Shown: positions 17,681 through 26,796, counted from the first letter of the stretch. The stretch: 64,000 nucleotides of DNA from Oscillospiraceae bacterium (GCA_017547245.1 JAFYQD010000006.1:20333-84332); one strand, 5' to 3'. Numbers and translations: made by a program. The notes: generated by a model from the sequence alone, not told the origin.

Positions 17681-18367
17681 TTATGGCACCAAAACTGGCT
17701 TAAAGCCAATAAAATCACCTGAAATCAAGCGGAAGTCGATTCCCATGTATTCACCGTTGATGGCAAAGCGGTGGGCAGGCCCATGCACATGACCGTAATA
17801 GCAGCGGCGAACATTGTTCCGGAACAGCACATCCAGAAATTCGGGGATCATCTGTTCCCCGTAAACGGGCGGATAGTGCAGAACGGCAATGCGTTCCCCT
17901 TCCAGTCCGTCCGCGGCAGCGAAGGAAGCGGCCAATCTGCCGGTTTCGCGAGCGATCAGCCGTGCGTTGGAAGATTGACCGGTCTCCATCATCCACCCGC
18001 GGCTGCCGCAGAAGACCTTTCCTTCGGCCGCGGCACAGTTATTATGCAATATTTTCAGGGTGGTTAATCCATTTTGTTCAAAAAAAGCATTCATTTTGGC
18101 TGCGGTTGCCCACCAATAGTCGTGGTTGCCCTTCAGCAGCCACTTGGTTCCGGGCAGTTCGTCCAGCCACTTCAGGTCGGCCAGACTTTCCTGCAGCGAC
18201 ATGCCCCAGGAAATATCCCCCGCCACAATGACGGTATCCTGAGGCTGTATGGTGTTTTTCCAGTTCTCTTCCAGCCTGGGGACATAGTCCTTCCACCCAT
18301 GAAAAACATCCATGGGCTTGGCTGACGAAAACGAGAGATGAAGGTCTCCGATGATATAGGTACTCAC
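17681..18367 (-). CDS. Calcineurin-like metallophosphoesterase
   Basis: The 228-residue protein carries the ordered metal motifs GDLHL (residues 7-11), AGDISW, GNHDYWW and GHVHGPAH. These are characteristic of binuclear metal phosphoesterases. The substrate is unknown; homologues are simply called phosphohydrolases. The start is a GTG with AAGGAAG 6 bases upstream. It stands alone and is divergent from the small DUF1540 gene. Confidence 0.9.
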   Translation of the reverse strand: MSTYIIGDLHLSFSSAKPMDVFHGWKDYVPRLEENWKNTIQPQDTVIVAGDISWGMSLQESLADLKWLDELPGTKWLLKGNHDYWWATAAKMNAFFEQNGLTTLKILHNNCAAAEGKVFCGSRGWMMETGQSSNARLIARETGRLAASFAAADGLEGERIAVLHYPPVYGEQMIPEFLDVLFRNNVRRCYYGHVHGPAHRFAINGEYMGIDFRLISGDFIGFKPVLVP

Positions 18368-18445
18368 GGGATACTTCCTTTCTTACAGTTGGCAGTGTTT
18401 CGGCCGCACAATTGGGCATACTAACGACGAAAGGAGGAATGAAAT

Positions 18446-18607
18446 ATGCAGAACAATCAGATCAACAGCGGCATCAGCTGCGATGTTAAAAACTGTGTTT
18501 ACCACGACAAAGGCTGCCACTGCACCGCCGAAAAGGTAAACATCGGTCCCCAGCATGCCAACACCAGTGCCGATACCATCTGCTCCACCTTCCGTCCCCA
18601 GGCTTAA
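18446..18607 (+). CDS. DUF1540 small Cys-rich protein, 53 aa
   Basis: This small ORF encodes a DUF1540 domain with the pattern CDVKNCVYHDKGCHCTAEKV, then VNIG, and a final TICSTF. The four or five cysteines and one His suggest a zinc knuckle. Such proteins are widespread in spore-forming Clostridia with no assigned role. The ATG has GGAGG 8 bases upstream and a terminator follows directly, so this is a real monocistronic gene. A CATACTA sequence at 18417-18423 would fit a forespore sigma -10, but no matching -35 is visible. Confidence 0.92.
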   Translation: MQNNQINSGISCDVKNCVYHDKGCHCTAEKVNIGPQHANTSADTICSTFRPQA

Positions 18608-18624
18608 CAGCCCAAAGACGCAGG

Positions 18625-18661
18625 CCGGAATGCCGTTTTTCGGGGCATTCCGGTCTTTTTT
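18625..18661 (+). terminator. Terminator of the DUF1540 gene
   Basis: A 10-bp perfect stem (CCGGAATGCC with GGCATTCCGG) is followed by TCTTTTTT on the plus strand. It abuts the convergent thrC stop. Confidence 0.82.
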
Positions 18662-20159
18662 ACAGGTTGATATTCAGGCCCTTGGCAAAGGCGGACAGCA
18701 TATCCTGCTTTTCGCAGATATTGCTGAAGCGCACTTCCTTTTCACGCAGACCAGCAAGAGGGGCCGGTACAGGTTCGCCGGTAACACGGTTGACCGCATC
18801 CACGGTGGCAAACTCGTCGGCGGCAGCCTGTGCTTCGGCGGCGTTGACAGCCTGCAGCACGCTGCGGCTGAATTTATAGGGATTGGCAGTGGAAGCCACC
18901 ACACGCTTGACACCGCTTTCGGCAGCATGGTACTGGCCTGCCACATTTACGGCCACTGCAGTGTGGGTATCCAGCAGATAAGAATAGCTTTCGAAGGTAT
19001 TGCGGATGGTAACGGCGGTCTGTTCGTCATCACAGCTGCCTGCCCAGAACAGTTCACGGATGCGAACCATCAGTTCTTCAGGTACCTTATAGCGCCCGTT
19101 TGCCGAAAGCTGAGCCATCAAATCCTTTACCAGTTCGCAGTTTCCGTCCGAAATATGCCACAGCAGACGTTCCAGATTGCTGGAGATGAGGATATCCATA
19201 GAGGGAGACTGGGTGGCAAAGAAGGGACGGTTGCGGTCATAAACACCGGTGGTGAGGAATTCGGTGAGAACATCGTTTTTGTTGGAAGCGCAGACCAGAC
19301 GGCCGATGGGCAGACCCATCTGTTTGGCATAATAGGCGGCCAGAATGTTGCCGAAGTTGCCGGTGGGCACCACAATGTCGATCTTGTCGCCAAGGGCAAT
19401 TTCTTCCGAGGCCAAAAGGTCGCAATAGGCACTTACATAATAAACGATCTGAGGAACCAGACGTCCCCAGTTGATGGAGTTGGCGCTGGAAAGCATAACC
19501 CCCTGTTCGGAAAGGCGGCCGGCCAGTTCACGGTCGGTAAAGATGGCCTTTACGCCGTTCTGGGCATCGTCAAAGTTGCCGTTGATGCCGCATACCCAAA
19601 CATTTTCGCCTTCCTGAGTGCGCATCTGCAGCTTCTGCATGGGGCTTACGCCGTTTTCGGGATAGAACACGGCCATCTTGGTACCAGGCACATCACGGAA
19701 GCCTTCCAAAGCGGCCTTGCCGGTATCGCCCGAAGTGGCCACCAGAATGACGATTTCACGCTGCTCATTAATCTTTTTGGCCGAGGTGACCATCAGACGG
19801 GGCAGCAGCTGCAAAGCCATGTCCTTGAAGGCACAGGTGGGGCCATGCCACAGTTCCAACAGATAAGTATCATCGTTCAAACGGGAAAGCGGAGCAATGG
19901 CGGGGGTGTCAAAGCGCTGACCGTAGGCTCCCTCCACGCAGGCACGAACCTCGGCAGGAGTAAAATCGGTCAGGAAGCCCTGCAGCACACGGCAGGCACG
20001 ACCCACATAGTCCAGACGGCTCATAGCCTCAATTTCATCCAAACCGATGGAAGGCAGCTTGGTAGGTACAAACAGGCCGCCCTCGGCAGAAATGCCCTGC
20101 ACAATGGCCGAAGCCGCAGAAACAGATATATTATTGTCACGGGTACTGCAGTAATTCAT
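18660..20159 (-). CDS. thrC: Threonine synthase
   Basis: ThrC converts O-phosphohomoserine to threonine with PLP. The 499-residue protein has the PLP lysine in CAFKDMALQLLPRL and the phosphate-binding ATSGDTGKAALEG motif. Its length places it with the long (E. coli/yeast-like) class. The ATG follows the dipeptidase stop directly (TAAATG), with GGGAGGAA 6 bases upstream, so translation is coupled. It is the last gene of a lepB-rbgA-rnhB-yraN-dipeptidase-thrC run. Confidence 0.96.
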   Translation of the reverse strand: MNYCSTRDNNISVSAASAIVQGISAEGGLFVPTKLPSIGLDEIEAMSRLDYVGRACRVLQGFLTDFTPAEVRACVEGAYGQRFDTPAIAPLSRLNDDTYLLELWHGPTCAFKDMALQLLPRLMVTSAKKINEQREIVILVATSGDTGKAALEGFRDVPGTKMAVFYPENGVSPMQKLQMRTQEGENVWVCGINGNFDDAQNGVKAIFTDRELAGRLSEQGVMLSSANSINWGRLVPQIVYYVSAYCDLLASEEIALGDKIDIVVPTGNFGNILAAYYAKQMGLPIGRLVCASNKNDVLTEFLTTGVYDRNRPFFATQSPSMDILISSNLERLLWHISDGNCELVKDLMAQLSANGRYKVPEELMVRIRELFWAGSCDDEQTAVTIRNTFESYSYLLDTHTAVAVNVAGQYHAAESGVKRVVASTANPYKFSRSVLQAVNAAEAQAAADEFATVDAVNRVTGEPVPAPLAGLREKEVRFSNICEKQDMLSAFAKGLNINL

Positions 20160-21104
20160 TTATGGTTCCTCCCCTACCGCGCTTGCCGCATAACGGGCAA
20201 AAAACGCACGGGCATTTTTATAACAGATTTTTTCGGCAAGAGCCGATTCTAATCCCGATTTTATCATAAGTGATATGGCCGAATCAAGCTTTTCTGACCG
20301 ATCAAGCCAGAGCGGCAGCGGAGCGCCGTCATAGTCGGAGCCAAGGGCGATATGGTCGGCGCCGCCCAGGGATACAAAATGGCGTATATGCTCCAGCAGA
20401 CATTCCACCGGCTGGGCGGGGCCAAGATTGGAGATAAAGTATTCGCAGAAGTTTAGACCCACAATGCCGCCTGCTTTGACAATGGCACGGAACTGGTCAT
20501 CGGTAAGGTTGCGCGGATGACCGCAGACGGCACGGGCGTTGGAATGGCTGGCCACAAAGGGACGTGAGGCCAATTGGGTCACTTCCCAAAATCCTTTGTC
20601 CCCCAGATGGGAAACATCCACGATGATGTTGTTTTGTTCCAACAGCGCAATGGCCTGCCGCCCAAAGGCAGTAAGACCGATATCCTCCGCCTGTCCACCG
20701 CCCAGTTCGTTGGCACCGTTCCAGGTCAGGGTAAGCATGCGGACATTGCGTTTGGCCAGCAGAGAAACCCGGTCCGGGTTGCCAGCCAGCACCGAACCGC
20801 CCTCCACCGTAAGAAAAGCGGCAGGGCATTCCGGTGATGCCAAACAGTCCTTTTCAAGGTCGGCTGCCTCGGCCATGCGGCCTTTGTGCTGTTCCAGCTG
20901 CTTCAGCCAGTAATCATACACACGGTCAAAATATTCCACAGCCGCCGCCCCACGCAGGTTGTCGGGCATAAAAACAGCTGTGGCCTGACACCAGCCGTCC
21001 TTGCCCAGGCGGCCAAAGCCAAGCTGGGTATGGTCGTTAAACAGGGTCAGGCCTTGTTTTTCACATTCGGTAAGGGTATCGCAGTGCAGGTCAATGATCC
21101 GCAT
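20160..21104 (-). CDS. Membrane dipeptidase family protein (peptidase M19)
   Basis: The protein of 314 residues matches the M19 (renal dipeptidase) family: it starts with IDLHCDTLTE, has LTVEGGSVL, VDVSHLGDKGF and ASHSNARAVCGHPRN, and ends with a metal-binding GSDYDG segment. M19 enzymes are zinc dipeptidases, often active on D-amino acid or beta-lactam-like substrates. There is no signal peptide, so it is probably cytoplasmic. I chose the ATG at 21104 (GGAGG 6 bases upstream) rather than 21128. Confidence 0.92.
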   Translation of the reverse strand: MRIIDLHCDTLTECEKQGLTLFNDHTQLGFGRLGKDGWCQATAVFMPDNLRGAAAVEYFDRVYDYWLKQLEQHKGRMAEAADLEKDCLASPECPAAFLTVEGGSVLAGNPDRVSLLAKRNVRMLTLTWNGANELGGGQAEDIGLTAFGRQAIALLEQNNIIVDVSHLGDKGFWEVTQLASRPFVASHSNARAVCGHPRNLTDDQFRAIVKAGGIVGLNFCEYFISNLGPAQPVECLLEHIRHFVSLGGADHIALGSDYDGAPLPLWLDRSEKLDSAISLMIKSGLESALAEKICYKNARAFFARYAASAVGEEP

Positions 21105-21130
21105 GGAAATCCTCCTTGGTGTGGTCAAAA

Positions 21131-21502
21131 TCAGAGCTGAAAGGCATCACACAGGTAGTCGGTCTGCCAGTCTTCGGGGGCATCCCCATCGGCCTCGATA
21201 AGAAACAAATCAAATCGGGGCTGCATGGTCTGCTGCCACTCGGAATGCTCTTCCAAAAAAGCATATGCGGCAGCAATCACCTTTTTGCGTTTGGCGGCAG
21301 TTACACTTTCCACCGGCGAAACCATACCGCCTTTTTTACGGGTACGCACCTCCACAAAGGCCAGTATTTCATCCTTTGCGGCTACAATATCCAGTTCTCC
21401 CCCACGGCAGTGGAAATTACGGGCAATAATCCGGTAGCCTTTTTCTTGCAGAAAATCAGCTGCCAGCTCTTCCCCCGCCTTTCCCCTTTGGGCGGCGGTC
21501 AT
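21131..21502 (-). CDS. yraN: YraN/UPF0102 family nuclease-like protein
   Basis: The 123-residue protein has the restriction-endonuclease-like core of UPF0102: GEELAADFLQEKGYRIIARNF, then CRGGELDIVAAKDEILAFVEVRTRK with the E...D...ExK-type residues. Family members are suspected nucleases or Holliday-junction-related proteins. It overlaps the rnhB stop by 4 bases, and rnhB-yraN is a common pairing. Confidence 0.92.
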   Translation of the reverse strand: MTAAQRGKAGEELAADFLQEKGYRIIARNFHCRGGELDIVAAKDEILAFVEVRTRKKGGMVSPVESVTAAKRKKVIAAAYAFLEEHSEWQQTMQPRFDLFLIEADGDAPEDWQTDYLCDAFQL

Positions 21503-22134
21503 GCTTTATCCCCCAAAATCTTGCCCAAAAAGCTGGGACGATGGATGGGGCTGGGGCCATGTTCACGCAGCATCTGACAATGCAGAGCTGTTCCATAACC
21601 CTTGTGTTTTTCAAACTGATACTGGGGATACTGTGCAGCCTGTTCCAGCATATAACGGTCTCGGCTGACCTTTGCCAAAATGGAGGCAGCGGCCACAGCG
21701 GCCGAAGTGGCGTCGCCCTTGACCACAAGGCGCACATCGCCCTGTATACCGGGATGGCGGTTGCCGTCCACCAAAATTATGTCGGGGACAGAGGGCAGCT
21801 TGGCGCAAAGATCCTGATAGGCACGGTTCATGGCCAAAAAGGTGGCATTAAGGATATTATGCTCCTCAATTTCTTCCACGCTTGCCCAGCCCACACCGCA
21901 GTATGCGTGGGCCATCAGTTCCTCAAACAGTTCTTCCCTGCGCTTTTCGCTCAGCTTTTTGGAATCGTTGAGGCGCGAAGGGCAAAACCCCTGGGGCAAA
22001 ACGCAGGCACCAGCGCAGACCGGGCCGGCCAACGGGCCTCTTCCGGCTTCGTCCACGCCGCATAACACAAGAGCCGTGCCTTGGCACAGCTCCTGATCGT
22101 AAGCAAATAAATTGTTGGGGGTATCGTTTTTCAT
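21499..22134 (-). CDS. rnhB: Ribonuclease HII
   Basis: RNase HII removes ribonucleotides from DNA. The 211-residue protein has the catalytic CGVDEAGRGPLAGPV motif, the KLSEKRREEL segment and the acidic residue in IILVDGNR. I chose the ATG at 22134 with AAGGAG 8 bases upstream; the GTG at 22143 overlaps the rbgA stop and has no site. Gene order rbgA-rnhB-yraN is typical of Firmicutes. Confidence 0.96.
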   Translation of the reverse strand: MKNDTPNNLFAYDQELCQGTALVLCGVDEAGRGPLAGPVCAGACVLPQGFCPSRLNDSKKLSEKRREELFEELMAHAYCGVGWASVEEIEEHNILNATFLAMNRAYQDLCAKLPSVPDIILVDGNRHPGIQGDVRLVVKGDATSAAVAAASILAKVSRDRYMLEQAAQYPQYQFEKHKGYGTALHCQMLREHGPSPIHRPSFLGKILGDKA

Positions 22135-22139
22135 GACGA

Positions 22140-23018
22140 TCACTCCTTGGTTTTGGGCGGTTGCTCCAGCGAGATACGTCCAACCGTACCTGCACGGAAT
22201 TCGTCCACCACAGTGATGGCTGCACGTTCGGTGTTGATTTCTCCGCCCGAAATGAGCATGCCGCGGCGTCGGCCGATGGCCTGCAGGATGTCGTAACCGC
22301 TGCCTTCCAATTCGGCAGGTTCCAGCTTATAACGGGCCGAAAGCATGCTGCCGTAGTTCTGCTCGGTCAAAACCTCCAGCAGACGGGCTGCCAGACGTTC
22401 CACATCCAGAATGTCATCCTTGACGGCACCGGTAAAGGCCAAACGTTCACCAACAGTCTGGTCTTCAAACTTGGGCCAAAGAACACCGGGCATATCCAGC
22501 AGTTCCACACCCTTGTCAAGGGTGACCCACTGCTTGCCGCGGGTAACACCGGGGCGGTCTTCCACCTTGGCACGGCGGCTGCCTGCCAAACGGTTGATCA
22601 GCGAAGACTTGCCCACGTTGGGGATGCCAACAATCATCATACGGATGGGGCGGCCCTTCATGCCCTTCTTTTCCCAGCGGGCAATTTGTTCCTTAAGCGC
22701 ACCGCGCACCAGAGGCAAAAAGGCGTTCAGACCCTTGCCGCTGCGGCAGTCGGTGGCTATGGCAGGAATGCCCTGCTGGGCATACCAGGCGATCCAGCGC
22801 TTGGTAACCGCATCGCTGGCAGCATCGCACTTGTTCAGCAGCACAACACGGGGTTTCTGACCAACAATGCGGTCAATTTCGGGGTTGCGGCTGCTCATGG
22901 GGATGCGGGCATCGGTCAGTTCCACCACAATATCGACCAACTTAAGGTTGGACTGCATCATACGGCGGGTTTTGGCCATATGCCCCGGAAACCACTGAAC
23001 AGAAATTTCTTCGGTCAT
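22140..23018 (-). CDS. rbgA: Ribosome biogenesis GTPase RbgA (YlqF)
   Basis: RbgA assists late 50S assembly. It is a circularly permuted GTPase: the G4 motif LLNKCD comes first, then G1 GIPNVGKSSLINRL and G3 DMPGVLWPK. The N-terminus VQWFPGHMAKTRR is the family signature. The 292-residue length is normal. It follows lepB by 42 bases. Confidence 0.97.
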   Translation of the reverse strand: MTEEISVQWFPGHMAKTRRMMQSNLKLVDIVVELTDARIPMSSRNPEIDRIVGQKPRVVLLNKCDAASDAVTKRWIAWYAQQGIPAIATDCRSGKGLNAFLPLVRGALKEQIARWEKKGMKGRPIRMMIVGIPNVGKSSLINRLAGSRRAKVEDRPGVTRGKQWVTLDKGVELLDMPGVLWPKFEDQTVGERLAFTGAVKDDILDVERLAARLLEVLTEQNYGSMLSARYKLEPAELEGSGYDILQAIGRRRGMLISGGEINTERAAITVVDEFRAGTVGRISLEQPPKTKE

Positions 23019-23060
23019 GTCAATCCACTCCTTTCGCTGATGGTTTCAAAAAACGGCTGC

Positions 23061-23609
23061 TTAGCCAATAAAGCCAAGCTTATCCAGAGGGAATATCTGC
23101 CACCAGGCACGGCCCAGAATCAGGCGTTCATCCACCATGCCGATGCTCTGGAAGCGGCTGTCGCGGGAATTGTTGCGGTTGTCGCCCATCACAAAAACAT
23201 GACCTTCGGGAACGGTGGCAGGATATTCAATGTTGCCTTCTTCCTTGGTCTGTTCATAGATGTAGGGTTCGTCCAAAACAACGCCGTCTACCGAAACTTC
23301 GCCGGTTTCAAAGTTGATGTCAACGGTCTGGCCTTCGGTAGCGATAACACGCTTGATCAGATTTTCTTCTCCGCCATATTTTTCGGCAAACACAACGATG
23401 TCACCCTGCTTGGGGCTGTAGGCCAGGTCAGAGATGAGCATGCGGTCGGCATCGTGGTAGGTAGGCAGCATGGAACTGCCCGAAACCACGGCGGTGCGTG
23501 CCACAAAGGTAAAGATCAGAATAACGGCAACTGTGGCCCAAACCAGGGTTTCCATCCATTCCATGATCTCTTTTTTCAGGGAGAAGGGTTTCTTTTCTTT
23601 CTTAGCCAT
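23061..23609 (-). CDS. lepB: Signal peptidase I
   Basis: LepB cleaves secretory signal peptides at the outer face of the membrane. The 182-residue protein has a cytoplasmic Lys-rich N-terminus, one membrane helix (about residues 20-38), the catalytic Ser in SGSSMLPTYHD, the general-base Lys in NLIKRVIA and the GDNRNNSRDSR box. It is first in the run to thrC; the order rplS-lepB-rbgA-rnhB matches B. subtilis and relatives. Its ribosome site is weak. Confidence 0.96.
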   Translation of the reverse strand: MAKKEKKPFSLKKEIMEWMETLVWATVAVILIFTFVARTAVVSGSSMLPTYHDADRMLISDLAYSPKQGDIVVFAEKYGGEENLIKRVIATEGQTVDINFETGEVSVDGVVLDEPYIYEQTKEEGNIEYPATVPEGHVFVMGDNRNNSRDSRFQSIGMVDERLILGRAWWQIFPLDKLGFIG

Positions 23610-23684
23610 AAAAAATCACACTCGCCTTTCACAAACGGGAAAAACCCGCCGGTGTAATATTATGCCGCTGAATATTTGTGGATA

Positions 23685-23713
23685 GCAAAAAAGGGACGCA
23701 AAACGTCCCTTTT
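23685..23713 (-). terminator. Terminator of rplS
   Basis: A perfect 10-bp stem (AAAAGGGACG with CGTCCCTTTT) and A-rich loop are followed by T residues on the minus strand, 10 bases after the rplS stop. It separates rplS from lepB. Confidence 0.87.
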
Positions 23714-23723
23714 CCACACGCGG

Positions 23724-24068
23724 TCAGCGGATAGCTTCTTTAACTTTGGCAGCCTTGCCAACACGGCCACGCAGGTAGTACAGCTTGCCGCGGCGTACCT
23801 TACCGGAGCGGACGAGTTCTACCTTTTCAATGTTGGGGGAATGTACAGGGAATACACGTTCCACGCCAACACCGTGGGACAAACGACGAACGGTAAAGGT
23901 TTCGTTGATGCCACCGTGCTTCTTGGCAATTACAGTGCCTTCAAAGGTCTGTACTCTCTGGCGGTCGCCTTCCTTGATCCATACATGGACGCGAACAGTG
24001 TCGCCGACCTTAACTTCGGGTGCATTTTCCTTCAAGCTACCCTGAGAAATGAGTTTCAAAGCATCCAT
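23724..24068 (-). CDS. rplS: 50S ribosomal protein L19
   Basis: L19 sits at the 30S-50S interface. The 114-residue protein has the family stretches [18 protein letters not shown] and the [20 protein letters not shown] end. I chose the ATG at 24068, which has GGAGG 8 bases upstream; the frame extends to 24098 in the leader. It has its own promoter, a structured leader of about 128 bases and a terminator. Confidence 0.97.
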   Translation of the reverse strand: MDALKLISQGSLKENAPEVKVGDTVRVHVWIKEGDRQRVQTFEGTVIAKKHGGINETFTVRRLSHGVGVERVFPVHSPNIEKVELVRSGKVRRGKLYYLRGRVGKAAKVKEAIR

Positions 24069-24196
24069 TGATACTTCCTCCTTTAGATTTCCGAACATTC
24101 ATACCCGACTTATATATGCGGTAGCGGACTGCCCGTTTTGGTGTGCGGCTTAGCCGCCATCAAACCCTGCTGACATTAAGACAGCAGTACTCATGC
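24069..24196 (-). promoter_or_regulatory. Structured rplS leader, candidate L19 autoregulatory element
   Basis: Between the inferred transcript start and the rplS ATG there are two clear hairpins: a 6-bp CTGCTG/CAGCAG stem (24167-24187) and a 5-bp GCGGC/GCCGC stem with a TAA loop (24145-24157). L19 leaders that control rplS are known in Firmicutes. I could not match the known covariance pattern by eye. Confidence 0.4.
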
Positions 24197-24202
24197 TTTG
24201 GT

Positions 24203-24231
24203 ATAATACCATAACTATAGTTAAAATGCAA
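24203..24231 (-). promoter_or_regulatory. Sigma-A promoter of rplS
   Basis: On the minus strand -35 TTGCAT (24226-24231) and -10 TATTAT (24203-24208) are 17 bases apart. Confidence 0.65.
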
Positions 24232-24240
24232 GGTTTTTCG

Positions 24241-24268
24241 CAAAATTTTCAGGCAAAATCCTGAAAAT
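24241..24268 (-). terminator. Terminator overlapping the DUF2344 gene end
   Basis: An 8-bp perfect stem (TTTTCAGG with CCTGAAAA) contains the stop codon of the DUF2344 gene and is followed by TTTT on the minus strand. Confidence 0.6.
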
Positions 24269-24908
24269 CTTTGTCGAGAACCCGCAGACGCATCACCTGT
24301 ACCGGAACAGGTTCCAAACCGCTGTGCTGCCAGAATGCCTGCAGCACCAGGTTGGGGTTGATGTTCATGGTGTTGCCGGCTGCCAGACGCAGGTCGGCGG
24401 TGGCATTTTCGTCCGAAAAAGCGGTATCCAGCAGTTCCATCAGCGGTGCAATATCCACGGTGCTTAGGCTGCGCTTGGTCTTCTTTTCCACCACAATCTC
24501 GCTTTGGGCGCAGAAATTGCGGAAGGCCTGCTGCAAAGCGTCGCTTTCCTGCTGTGCCCAGAAGGTGATGCGAAAATCGGCCCAAGTAATGACCTTGGGG
24601 TCCATGCCCACAGGGGCTGCAGCTTTGATCTGAATATCGGGGGTAAGGCAGGCATTGAGGCGGTCGGCCACCTCCTGCATGTCAAACTCATCGGGCAGCA
24701 GGCGGAAGTCCATAAACTCGCATTGGCTTTCAAATCCCAGCGAAAGGGGCAGCGCAAAGGTGGTGTAGATATGACGGTTAAAGCCTTCGGTATACCACAC
24801 CGGCAGACCGCTGCGCTTGAGGGCACGGGTCATAAAACGCATCATATCCAGGTGAGAGATAAAACGGGCTCTTCCTGTTTTGGTATAAAACACACGAACG
24901 TTCATCAT
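24249..24908 (-). CDS. DUF2344 / TIGR03936 radical-SAM-associated protein
   Basis: The protein of 219 residues starts MMNVRVFYTKTGRARFISHLDMMR, the signature of the DUF2344 family (TIGR03936). In many Clostridia it follows, or is fused to, the TIGR03960 radical SAM protein, as here. Its biochemical role is not known. I chose the ATG at 24908, which overlaps the stop of the radical SAM gene by 4 bases and has GGAGGTGG upstream. Confidence 0.9.
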   Translation of the reverse strand: MMNVRVFYTKTGRARFISHLDMMRFMTRALKRSGLPVWYTEGFNRHIYTTFALPLSLGFESQCEFMDFRLLPDEFDMQEVADRLNACLTPDIQIKAAAPVGMDPKVITWADFRITFWAQQESDALQQAFRNFCAQSEIVVEKKTKRSLSTVDIAPLMELLDTAFSDENATADLRLAAGNTMNINPNLVLQAFWQHSGLEPVPVQVMRLRVLDKDFQDFA

Positions 24909-26752
24909 CTGCAGCCACCTCCCATCAGCTTGTTGGCACCACAGCCGGCGCACTTTTCACGGCAGTTGGGAGTGGTTTTTTCTTCCTGCAGGGCACGGCG
25001 GTGTTCACGCACCAAAAATTCCTTGGTAACACCATAGTCCATGTGGTCCCAGGGCATTACTTCGTCATATTCGCGGCGGCGGTTGGCATAGAAGGCAGCG
25101 GTCAGGCCGTTTTCTTCCATAGCCTTTTCGTAACGGGCAGCGTCAAAATGCTCGTTCCAGCCTTCCAGATTGCCGCCCTGCTTCCAGACACTTTCCAGCA
25201 CGGCACACAGACGGCGGTCGCCGCGGGCCAGCACAGCTTCCCAACGGGAAACGGGGGCATCGTGATAGTTGATGTTGATTTTACGGCTCTTTACGGTATC
25301 CAGCAGGCACTTCTGCTTTTCCTGCAGGCTTTCACGGGTATCCTGGGGTTCAAACTGGAAGGGGGTGAAGGGCTTGGGCACAAAACAGGCCACACTGCAG
25401 GTAACGCTGACACCCTTTCCCTTGGGGCGGTCGGGAATGCTGTAGAACAGGTCAACCACCTTTTGGGCCAAATGAACGATGCCGGCAACGTCTTCCATGG
25501 TTTCACCGGGCAGGCCCATCATAAAATAGAGCTTGACCGAAGTGTAGCCGCCCTCAAAGGCGGTGCGGCAGGTGTTAAGCACCTCTTCTTCGGTGATGTT
25601 TTTGTTGATGATGTCACGCATGCGCTGGGTGCCGGCCTCGGGGGCAAAGGTCAAACCCGACTTGCGCACCTTTTTGATGTAGTCCAGCAGCTTGGGAGAA
25701 AAGTTATCGATGCGCAGGCTGGGCAGGCTGACACCAACATAGTTCTTTTCGGTCCAGGGCAGCAGATTTTCCAGCAGGGGCTCCAGCTCACGATAGTCGC
25801 TGGTGGAAAGAGAAAGCAGGCCCAGATCTTCATAGCCGGTCTTGTCGCAAAGGCTCATGGCGTCCTGTGCCAGCGTACGCCAGCTTTTTTCTCGGTTGGG
25901 ACGGTAGAGATAACCTGCCTGACAGAAACGGCAGCCGCGGATGCAGCCGCGCATTACTTCAATGGCGGCACGGTTGTGGACGATATCCAGAAAGGGCACC
26001 ACAATGTCGTGAGGATAGTAGACCTTGTCCAGATCTTCAACAATGCGCTTTTTTACAGGCATGGGGGCACCCTGCAGCGCCACCACCTCTTTGATGCGTC
26101 CATCTTCCAGATATTCCACCTGATAAAGGCTGGGAACATAGACACCCTTGATCTGTGCGGCACGGCGGAGGAATTCCTCCTTGGAGCAGCCTTCGCTGCG
26201 TGCCTGCAGATAGAGGTCACACAGTTCGGGCAGAACCTCTTCCCCTTCGCCGGGCAGACAAATATCCACAAAATCGGCAATGGGTTCAGCGTTGCAGACA
26301 CAGGGGCCGCCGGCCACCACAATGGGGGTAAGGCCCTTGCGGTCGGCGGCACGCACCGGCAGACCGGCCAGGTCCAGCATATTCAGCATGGTGGTGTAGC
26401 ACATTTCGTACTGCAGCGAAAAACCGATCATGTCAAAATCGGCAATGCTGTCCATGCTTTCCAACCCATAAAGGGGAATGTTATTGGCACGCATTTCGGC
26501 CTCGAGGTCGGTGTCGGGGGCAAACACACGCTCGCACCAGACATCTTCCCGCTCATTGAGCAGGCCGTACAGTATTTTGATGCCCAGATGGGACATGGCC
26601 ACCTCGTACAAATCGGGGAAGCACATGGCAAAACGCATTGCCACACGGTTGGCATCCTTGATGACCGCACCCTGTTCACCGCCAACATAGCGGCCGGGCT
26701 TCTGCATACGCATCAAAATTTCTTCTAATTTCAGGCGTTGTTCTTGAGTCAT
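24905..26752 (-). CDS. B12-binding-type radical SAM protein (TIGR03960 family)
   Basis: The 615-residue protein has an N-terminal Rossmann-like domain resembling B12-binding regions (PDLYEVAMSHLGIKILYGLL), then the radical SAM 4Fe-4S motif RGCIRGCRFCQAGYLYRP, and a C-terminal Cys cluster (REKCAGCGANKLMGGGC). It is one of the widespread YgiQ-like/TIGR03960 proteins whose reaction is not established; a tRNA or protein modification role is a guess. GGAGGAGG lies 6-7 bases before the ATG. It is coupled to DUF2344. Confidence 0.92.
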   Translation of the reverse strand: MTQEQRLKLEEILMRMQKPGRYVGGEQGAVIKDANRVAMRFAMCFPDLYEVAMSHLGIKILYGLLNEREDVWCERVFAPDTDLEAEMRANNIPLYGLESMDSIADFDMIGFSLQYEMCYTTMLNMLDLAGLPVRAADRKGLTPIVVAGGPCVCNAEPIADFVDICLPGEGEEVLPELCDLYLQARSEGCSKEEFLRRAAQIKGVYVPSLYQVEYLEDGRIKEVVALQGAPMPVKKRIVEDLDKVYYPHDIVVPFLDIVHNRAAIEVMRGCIRGCRFCQAGYLYRPNREKSWRTLAQDAMSLCDKTGYEDLGLLSLSTSDYRELEPLLENLLPWTEKNYVGVSLPSLRIDNFSPKLLDYIKKVRKSGLTFAPEAGTQRMRDIINKNITEEEVLNTCRTAFEGGYTSVKLYFMMGLPGETMEDVAGIVHLAQKVVDLFYSIPDRPKGKGVSVTCSVACFVPKPFTPFQFEPQDTRESLQEKQKCLLDTVKSRKININYHDAPVSRWEAVLARGDRRLCAVLESVWKQGGNLEGWNEHFDAARYEKAMEENGLTAAFYANRRREYDEVMPWDHMDYGVTKEFLVREHRRALQEEKTTPNCREKCAGCGANKLMGGGCR

Positions 26753-26796
26753 TTTTTATCCTCCTCCGCCCAAAGCGGCAGAAAGTTATCTGAATA

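Noticed and set aside
24199-24211. 13-bp palindrome TGGTATAATACCA at the rplS -10 as an operator
   Set aside because: It is largely the -10 box with its extended motif, a frequent chance palindrome in Firmicute promoters.
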